Shown here: positions 37,001-46,600 of the stretch, piece after piece
How positions within the stretch are numbered: the stretch's first letter is position 1
Layout of the letters: each line of letters begins with the position of its first letter
NCBI GenBank assembly: GCA_032622095.1
Contig: CP136066.1
Location: forward strand, 132,897,917 to 132,961,916
From: Siphonodentalium dalli
Lineage: Eukaryota; Mollusca; Scaphopoda; Gadilida; Siphonodentaliidae
Direction: 5' to 3'
DNA: 64,000 nucleotides
Position numbers and translations under genes: made by a program
Notes under the pieces: generated by a model
The model's database searches: none
Seen by the model: only the letters and a program-made list of their open reading frames with translations
Told to the model about the DNA's origin: nothing

Positions 37001-40000
37001 AAACAGCGGATTATGCCGAACTTATTCGGATCACTTCGGCTTTCGGTTAAAACGTAAACAAACAGAGAAACAAATCGATGTTTATGGCAATCAACCGGAA
37101 TATTCTATGTGTAATTTAACATTAAAGTTAGATTATTATACACCATTGTGACCATAAGATGTAAGCCTTTCCGATGTATATAGCATCATGTATTGATTTG
37201 CTAGGTAAATCGAGTAAAATACACCACAGATTCCCGCCACAGATCGTGGGCGTAAGTCGTGTGGTAGGATTGGTATGCAAGCGGGCTTGGACTAAACGCC
37301 AGCATCGCCATCCCAATATCTTAGCTGGTTTTAGTACAAGAAGACTTGGACTAATATATTGCTAGATATTCCGTGTAAGAAATGCTTATCTAATAAGTAA
37401 TATAGGACCACTTACAATTAAAATAATCACATAATAGGATTTTGGAATAAAATAACAGCTCACATTGTCGGCGTCCTTTGTGTACGGGCATACTCGATTT
37501 GTTTCTGGGTGATTTTGGGTGTACTGGATTGTTGGCATAAAAGCTGTACAATGCAGATTAAAATTCGGAACTCTTCGGCTCTCAGTTAAAACGTAAACAA
37601 ATCAATGTTTGTCCTAATAAACCAGAATATTCTATGTGTAATTTAACATGAAACTTAGATTATTATACATCATTATAACCATAAGATGTCACTCTTTCCA
37701 AAATATATAGCATCATGTAATGATTTGTTGGGTAACATCGAGTAAAAGAACCGACCAATCCCACCACCAAGTGTGGGCATAAAGTCTGTTATAGGATGTC
37801 AAAGGGCACAGTCTGGGAAAACACAGCATATGTCTATCCCAATATCTTAGCTGGTTTACATACCAGCGGACTGGGACTATGATCCGATCATCTCTTATGA
37901 GGGGTCTTTCGTTGATATCTTATCTTGTTGTAGTCAATTAGCCCCATATTAACTTAAAAATTGGGTATAAATCCATTTTAACCCACCCCTCGACTTTAAA
38001 TTTTTGTTTTGTTTTATCAAGATTTTTGCAACCATTTTTTGATAATTTTCACCACTTTCTATCTGTTTCCTATCAACTACCTATTGCAGGTTGGTGTATG
38101 TGATTAGCCCAGTTTGTCATGGCAGTGATCGCTTACATAATGTTTCCATGCATTTTATGTTCAGAGAAACGTAGACTAGCTGACAGATACCGGGTATTTA
38201 GCAATTTTACAATGAGAAACAATCTATACTGAGTATTACTGACTGAAGGCAGTTTTGATGTTAAAATTACATTCGATCTAAGTTTTATAAGTCCAAAAAT
38301 AGTGGAGGAAATATTTTTTTGAGCAGCAGAAAAAAATGCTATTGGGGCCTCTTGATCACCCACCCACCTCCTCATACATGCTCGGAAAAAATTGTTTGAC
38401 ACCCCCCCCCCCAGTTTTTACAAATAAATCAATAATCTTTTGCTGGCCGCTTCTGGTCGACAATGTTGGCCATTTTATTCACAAACAATGTTGTCATTAA
38501 TTACTGAATATACAATGATGGTTGTGTTTGACCTTAACCACTTGCAGCTCAATTGGACACGAGTATGAATGCAAGCTGATTAGGAGATGTGATGAGCTTG
38601 GTTTGTCATATATAGGTAACTATATGTTGTATTTGCATGGCATGCTTTGCGTTCAGACGATTTTTGTAACATTGTCATTCACATAATCAGATTGGAGAAA
38701 AAGTTAATTAATGTTGATCAAAACTTTTGAAATAGCTGTAGAAATAAGGCATTCCAATTTTTAGGTTATTGAAAATGACTCAATGATTTATCCAAGTATT
38801 AAGTGATAATAATTACAGGACTTCTCACTCTACATAGATTCTACTAAAGTCAAAAATTACAAAGGCTGCTTTAATTCATTAAATACTACCAACATTGATA
38901 GTTAGCCGATGAAACTTGATCGAAGGTGACTGCTTCTTTCAGTTTTATGCTTTCATCAGCAAATGTTATTCTACTGCCAAATTACATAATAGAGCAATTG
39001 GAAGTCAAGCAATCTTTATATGAAGGCCTATCATCCAGATATTATTGAAAAATATGTATATTCTTTTCTTCACAATGAACCAAAAGTGTTTATATACTGT
39101 ATTATATTATGTGATATTGATAAATTTGTAATCTGAATTATTATAATTTACTGAGTATCTCATGTTTCCCTGTTTTCTGTTTAAGGAGAAGATCAGATGA
39201 GAATACGAGGCTATGACAAGACTCCAGATATTAAGCTGGAAATCCCAATAGGTACCGTCGAATGAATTCCTGTGTATATAATCATTTTATTGAAGTCTGG
39301 ATGTTGCACCATGAACAGAGTTTTTGTTCCCAAAATAGTCTCTGGTTTGGTGTGTTTTAATGAATTCTCTCATTTAAGTTAATGTCCTCAAAAATATTTA
39401 TTCATATACATGTAATTCTGATATTTCACATGTTATTAATGTCTTAAATTTCTGCATATGCAACCACAGATATCTTGCATGACCAAAACATTGTCTTCTA
39501 AACAAGACAATGTAGCCAATAAGGTTGCATGTTACAATTATATAGTTTATAAAACTGATACAGACAATGGACCATTCTGATCTGATGCTCATGAGAATTA
39601 AATTATTATTATTATTATTATAAAATACATTTCAAATGCATTCCACAATGGTTTATATGGTTTATGGTGAGCTTGGAAGATGGCCATTGCGTGTTGAAAT
39701 TGACAAAAGAATGACCTCATTTTGGAGCCGCCTAATGACGAAAAAAAAAAGTAATCACCCCTTCATATTGTACAAGTTAATTTTAGCTATGAAAGGCGGT
39801 GGCAAAAGAATACGCTACCTTGATCACATTGAAGACATTTTTGTGCGTGCGGATTGCGAAGACAACTGGAAAACACAGTTACCCGTTTCGAATTCTAAAC
39901 TTCAATATATGCACAAAAAACTACTTGGCAATTTTTTTCTCCAGTGGAATAATGAAGTTTCTCAATCGTCACGAGGAGAATTTTATCGTAACCTGAAAAA

Positions 40001-40609
40001 ATGTCCTTCGCTTAGTCGTTTTTATGTTGAATGTCCCTTTAATTCAATTATCTCGCTACAGAGAATTCGTACATCAAATCATAGATTAGGCGTTGAAACT
40101 ATGAAGTGGGCAAAATCTAAGAACCAAAAGAAAGGGATATCTGGAATTGGCTCATGTCAGTTATGTGGCGCCATCATGTGCGATGAATATCATTTTGTAA
40201 TAGTTTGTCCAAATTTACGTGAATACCGCATGAAATATATTGACGAATCGATCTGGAAAAATCCATCGCGAGAGTCTTTTTATGGCTTATTAAATTCTTC
40301 TGACACAATGAAGCTAAACAAACTTTCAAACTTTATAAAAATCGGATTGAAACAATTTAAATAACTATTCAAATATTTGGCGATCGTGGTGCTTATATGT
40401 GTGTGCGTCTGTATGTGTGAACATGCAGACATACATATATGTGAAGATCACGTCGTAGATTCCTTATTCATAGTACAACTATGCATATTATGTTACTATT
40501 TGTATGGCTTCCACGTGTTTTAGATATGCAAAATTCCATAACGAATATCGAGTGTGCCATAATACAATATGTATGTGTTTGTGTATGTATATATATGTAT
40601 ATGTGTGTA

Positions 40610-40654
<45 letters not shown>

Positions 40655-43600
40655 GTTGTATGTGTATATGTGTATATATATGTATAAGTGTGTATGTGTT
40701 TGTATGCATGTATATTTATACATATGTATGTATGTTTGTGTGAGTATGTATACGTATATAATATGTGTGTATTTATAAGTGTGTGTAAACATTATATGAG
40801 TCAATTTAATTACAGATAATAATCATGTACGTAATATTGGTACATCATTATTTACAACAACTTGGTTTCCAAAAAGAAAATGAGAAAACAGTACTATATA
40901 TACTAACCATGATGTATATTTATGTAATTTCTTCTTCTTTTTTTCCCGGTTCGCTTAGAATCTTTAAATAAGTCTATCGAGATCTGTATTGTTCTATTCC
41001 GGACATGTTAATGCAATATTGGACCGTAACTGATTATTATCTGCATTGTATTCTGTCTATGTATACCCCGGAAAGTTCTAATTTGTATATAGTGTATATA
41101 TGTTTTCTCATGTACCATGTATTATAATGGCTGAGAATAAAGCATTACTTACTTACTTAAACCAAAACAATCAATTAGTTCCAATGCGCGTACAAAATAG
41201 AAACATCCTACAAAAACAACAAAATATCATTTTGTCCTTGCAGCCTGTTAGTATGTACAAAATATAGATATCATACACATATAACAATAATAATACAACA
41301 ATTAAAGTCTATGATTGTCACTGCACCACATAAAGCTAGCTATATCTCAAAACATAATTTGAAGAGATGAGTTTTCTACGACCTTATTGAGGGCACATTG
41401 TGTGTTCAGTGTAATCAGTCTGCAGGATCCGCGATGAGTTTAATTAAATATAAATTGTTAATATCTCAAAACATTAGTAATCAAAGTGGTATAATTTTTA
41501 TTGTCTTCTTTTCGATAAATGACAAGTTATTCAAGAAAAAAACAAACAAATTAAGAATAAAATATGTGAGGTATGAGCCAAACAGCTGCTAGCTCAAGCT
41601 TCCTAAGAATACATACCTCAAGGTACCTCATTTGAATTTGGATAGAGAAACTCTTTCCAAAAGTTCAGTATGGACATCATCCCTATTTAAAATTTGTCCT
41701 CCGCCTCCCGTCTTAAGTCTCGGGTGTTAATGGACATATATAGTCATGATAATTCAGCGATCTCAAGCATTCCTTACACATGTAGCTCAGTTGTGATAAT
41801 CACTGCCTTGTTCCCACGGATACGCTATGACCCGGTTAGCTGCCAAAACCCGCATTGCGAAACACATCAACACATTAATTTTGTCATATTTCTAATGTTT
41901 TTTCCCATTTGATATGGCCTCTATATGAATGCCCTCTTGTTGTCAGTGACTTGCCATTGTTCAAATCTAATCATTTGAATGTACCCAATCCGATTCAATG
42001 GTCCCCATATCCAACATCAAAATTTTTTGTGCCGCTTCAGTTGTCAGAATCGATTAAATAAAATTGCCCAAAAAGAGTTATTTATCAACATTTTGTCAAC
42101 GAAATTTGGCCGGATTGTCAAATATCTAACTTCCAAAATCACTTGATTTTAAAGTTATCCATCTTCATCTGCAAATTGGTCCAAGACCATCAGCTTGACA
42201 ATTATTACATATTTCGGGAATATCATATTTCAAAAATCGATATCTGATCACTCTGAGCTTTGATGGGTGGGTTCCTCAACTCAAATCAAATGATTTTTAC
42301 CCCTGAAGCCAAATAAATAGTAATTTTGGAGTATTAATTTGGATTAAGAAGCTTTAAATGGGAATCTAAATATTGTTTTCTGCATTGCTGATACATTTTA
42401 AGTTCTATCCGGGGACAGTGCAAAGACTATACTATTATGGCTAAATGATCAATCATATTATATTTTGCCGGCATTAAATGGTAGAGTACCACAGTTTTAA
42501 GTACTGCTGCTGACTGATTCACATTCTTTTCTGTTTTACAGCTGTGAATGGCAGAGTTGTAAATTGGATAGAGAGCAAGGCTTCATTCGGTGATGAGTTC
42601 AGTCACAAGGGCTACCTCAAAGATCAATTCTGGAGTTACTGGAATAGGTATATACACCAAATGTCATAGCTGTTAAACCCTTTCTTTCTCCACTTGCCAA
42701 ATTATTGTGACCTATAGCCCAACAATGCATCTGTAGCCAATACAACTTTCTTGCATCATCAATTTAATGAAATATCAAGTTAAATCATACATGTTTTGTG
42801 TATCTTCTTATGGTTCATTATTCCCCTAAGATATCCTAACCACTAAACTATATGGTATATTTCTTCTAAGTCCTTACTTTTCGAAGGGAGAAACTAAAAT
42901 TGGTATGAAATATCGATGGTACAATATTGTATCATATTTAGTGAACGTCGCTTCCGGATTATTGCCAGCGCTTCGATAGGCCTCACTTTTCTCTCCTTCG
43001 CCATCAATTTTATAACACAAAACGAACTTATCAGTGTCCTTACTAAATGAAGTCCATACATTTAGCAAATTCATTATAGAGAACTTCGTACTCTTAATAA
43101 TATTATAACAATCAAACAAGATCATGGCGTACATGTAGTTATGTCATTCATGCCAATACCAGCCATTAAATTTTCTTACAAAAGGCACCATTTGTAAAGT
43201 TTCCGTTGTCTCCGGCGTATCGAATCCCCTAAGATAAAAATGGTCTTCATGGTCAGCAAATTATAGAGGTGAGGTATCATCACTCAAGACTGCAAAAAAC
43301 GTGATTGACAGATCACCTCCGTGCAATGGCCGCCAAATTTAGCCCACTAAATTATCATTTTCAGTTTGGATATGCCGGAGAGAATCTAGATCCATTGGTC
43401 AACATTCTTCACATTTCATCCAAAATCCACACATTTTGGTAGATGCCAAGGATTGTCTGTCTTTCCAACTATTTATTCAACTTTAAATGAATGCATGGAG
43501 TTCAGTTCAGACAGTTCGAATCCTCGGTTTTTAGAAAACCAAACATTGTGAGAATCCGTTGAAGGAGAGCGGAAAAACGCAATTCCACAGTAAAGTATAC

Positions 43601-46600
43601 ACATACCGGTATGACTAAATGTCTTGTTTAGCTTGTAATGAATGTAGACGTGTTGATTTGAAGAATGATAATATCTGACACTAACAGTTAAGTTTTGGCT
43701 GTGGATAAGAAATTGACAACACGCCGTTCTACCATAATGATATATTTGTGAGGTCGGGGGAATATTTGTAGCGGTAAGGAAAATGATCAAACTCTACTGA
43801 GTAGCGCGGTTAGTAACACAAAACGTATTGTATGGTTATGCATTTGTCTGCGGTATTTCAGTATTAGCTGCAGGATAATGCTATTGTGCAACTATGTGGT
43901 CCACAGTGCTCATGTAAGAAGACCCAATAGGAACCTCACATCATAAAACGAATTTACGTCAATCGCAACACAAAATATGCAGAACGCATTTCAATGCAAA
44001 TTAAAAACGATTGTTCGCGATATTTCGAACGTTGTGGGGTTATAAACAGAGTGTCCTCTTTATATTATAACATAGCTATGAGGTGAGAGATCTCCGCACA
44101 TTGTACTTCTCATGGCAACAATTGTCGAGATGTGGGTTATTTAATCAGAGGAAATGAGTTTTAGGTGCAGGGTAACAGCACTGATTATAGACAAAAACAA
44201 ATTTCTTGCCAAATCCGTACGTGCTGAATACTCAAGCAGTCGTTCAAGTCCGACAATCCTCGGTGATTTCTGGGATCAATGTGTTCATAAACCTATGAAT
44301 GACATTGAAAGTGACATCACGTTCATAGGTTTATGAACACATTGACTCAGGAGGCGTGTCTACCGTAACGCTATGGGGAAATCGGAAGCGATATTAGGTG
44401 TATGTAAATATAAAACAATGTCTGCCTGTTTGTATAACCCTGGTGTGATTTTCGTATGTTTGTAACATTTCACCTGCACTTCAGGTGTTTGTCACACCTG
44501 AAGAGCTTAACCTAAGCGAAATCAGTAAAACCACTAAACTATAAACATAGTTTGATTTTTGAGACAATGCAAATTTTTTGAGATTGGGTGGGATACGAAC
44601 CCCGGCCCGACGGCGAGCGCGCCTTGCGACTCAAAGTCCGACGTCAATACCACACGGCCACCGAAGCAACCCCAAAAAAGGAAGCTCGAATGGCAGCTGT
44701 ATTCCGACGTCGCACTTAGGACGCAATATTCACATTTTACGGTCTCTATATATATATGTATGTAGGAGGTACGGCACAGCGGCAATGTTATATATTTTTT
44801 GCCTCTGAAACATGGCGAGCATTGCTCTTAGAACATGCTTGGGACTATACAACACACCAGGCGCCTGGTGTGTTGTATAGTCCCAAGCATGTTCTAAGAG
44901 CAATGCTCGCCATGTTTCAGAGGCAAAAAATATATAACATTGCCGCTGTGCCGTACCTCCTACATACATATAAACATAGTACTAGTATACTTATCACCTA
45001 AGTTAACATACTTAACAAGCAACTTACGAGAACTCAACTCGACCAACGCTATACTAAGACAGTTAGGCTTCCCTGGCTAAACTTTAATCTTATTAGAAGA
45101 AGCAATCAGATATTGTTTGTTTGCATTGTCGTGCTTATTTCTACTGAAGCCCAGTAATGCGAGTTAGATTTTTATTAAAAGTAGAAATTCTGAGATAAAA
45201 TTTTGAATATTTGAGATAAAATATAGAAAATTTTAGATAATAAATAGAAATATTTGAAATAAAAAGTCTGATTTTTTTTGACATAGCACATGTAGCTACA
45301 TTGTCATAACGTATGAACACTGCCATTCCAAGTGGTAAACCCTTGAGGGGGGGTGGCCTGTGAAAGAATTCTGAGTATGGCTGAGGGTATGGTGTTTCTA
45401 GGGGTATTTTTGGTGGTGATCCAACCCCACGATCTTGGATTTTACCATATTAATAAATGGACACAGTCATGCATGCATGCACCTATAGTACTAAAGCCTT
45501 TCCACTCAACATGCGAGACTCACGCGACTGTTTTGTCTTCAGTACATGCAAAATGATTTTTCAACTCTTTATCTTGAATAATCAACTTTTTATCAATAAT
45601 CTAACTGGCAGTACTGGAATTCCATAGATTTTCGATATCATGCAATATTCTCATGAGTATAGAAGCCATGTATGGACAATTGGTCAAAATCAGATTACGT
45701 TCATTTCAGTTATTGTACCGAGGTCGCGAAATAGACACCCAGGAAATAATTCAGGAGGCATACCTCCTGAAATAACATTTGGACAGGATTTGTTTTCGAT
45801 CTTATCCAAGAATTTGACGAGAATCGGATTAAGTTTTCTGTAATTATCGTGCATAGCACTGCCTAACACAACAACTTATCTGCACCTTGTATAATTGTCT
45901 TTTCTATTTACATGCACATGAAATCGGTATTTGTACCCGGTACAGTATAAATGAATTCGCTCCACCTCTTTAGGTGGAGTAAATCTTTGAAAAATATACC
46001 TGGGACACTTGAAATATACCCCGAACAAATCTGTTCACATGGCAAAAATATGTTTCAGGTACAAACAATTGTACCTAAAAATGGTATATACCTATACCTA
46101 TAGTCCAGGAACATTAGGGTAAACTAAGTGAAAAATACCACTGAAGAGAAGCCGAATATGTTTAGAACAACATATTAAAAGTCCCCAAGAGGTGAGCATT
46201 TTATGCTGTAGCAATTTCCCCCGAGGGTTCATATTTCAGTGAAATAGAAAATAGGAATATTGGTCGGAGAGTGTTAACATAGTCACTGTTTATCAAAGTT
46301 AACTATAATTGATAATGTATTATGTTAACTATAATTGATAATGTTAACTATAATTGATAATGTATTATGTTAACTATAATTGATAATGTATTATGTTAAC
46401 TATAATTGATAATGTATTATGTTGCAAAAACATTTTGAACTCGTTTTCACTGATTGAAAATATCGACCCTAATCAACTAAATTGTGATATGTGCCAAACA
46501 TCTTTTCAACATTTTTATCTCAACTTGACAAAGTCAAGTTTGAGCTATTGCCATTGTTGGTCCTCTGTGCATGTGTGTTTGTGTCTGTCAACAATTTCCT

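Larger units (their letters stand above)
34786..37879. mobile_element. TIR transposon N1 (outer), 9-bp target duplication
   Basis: The ends TAGTCCCAATCTGCTGGTA and TACCAGCGGACTGGGACTA are inverted (about 50 bp similar). Flanks TGATCCAAT (34777-34785) and TGATCCGAT (37880-37888) are a 9-bp duplication with one change. Minus the nested N2 and one duplicate the element is ~0.92 kb. No coding region. Long TIRs plus 9 bp suggest a Mutator-like MITE. Confidence 0.85.
39620..41157 (+). mobile_element. 5'-truncated LINE with 3' UTR and (TTAC)n tail
   Basis: It comprises the ORF at 39636-40364, a ~790-bp 3' UTR with a GT/AT microsatellite, and a terminus GCTGAGAATAAAGCATTAC followed by TTAC repeats (to ~41157). 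A related terminus, GAATAAAGCATTACTTACC, recurs at 50229 and inverted near 50563. Confidence 0.75.

Noticed and set aside
40481-40804. Frames rich in Y, I, C and V in the LINE 3' UTR
   Set aside because: Translation of a (GTAT)n/(AT)n microsatellite.
44582-44673. Functional tRNA gene on the minus strand
   Set aside because: The acceptor and D arms do not pair well, and a near copy at position 1 shows it is a dispersed SINE.
44730-45001. Two long open frames on opposite strands with the same protein
   Set aside because: They are the same 71 codons read from each arm of the perfect palindrome; no coding similarity.
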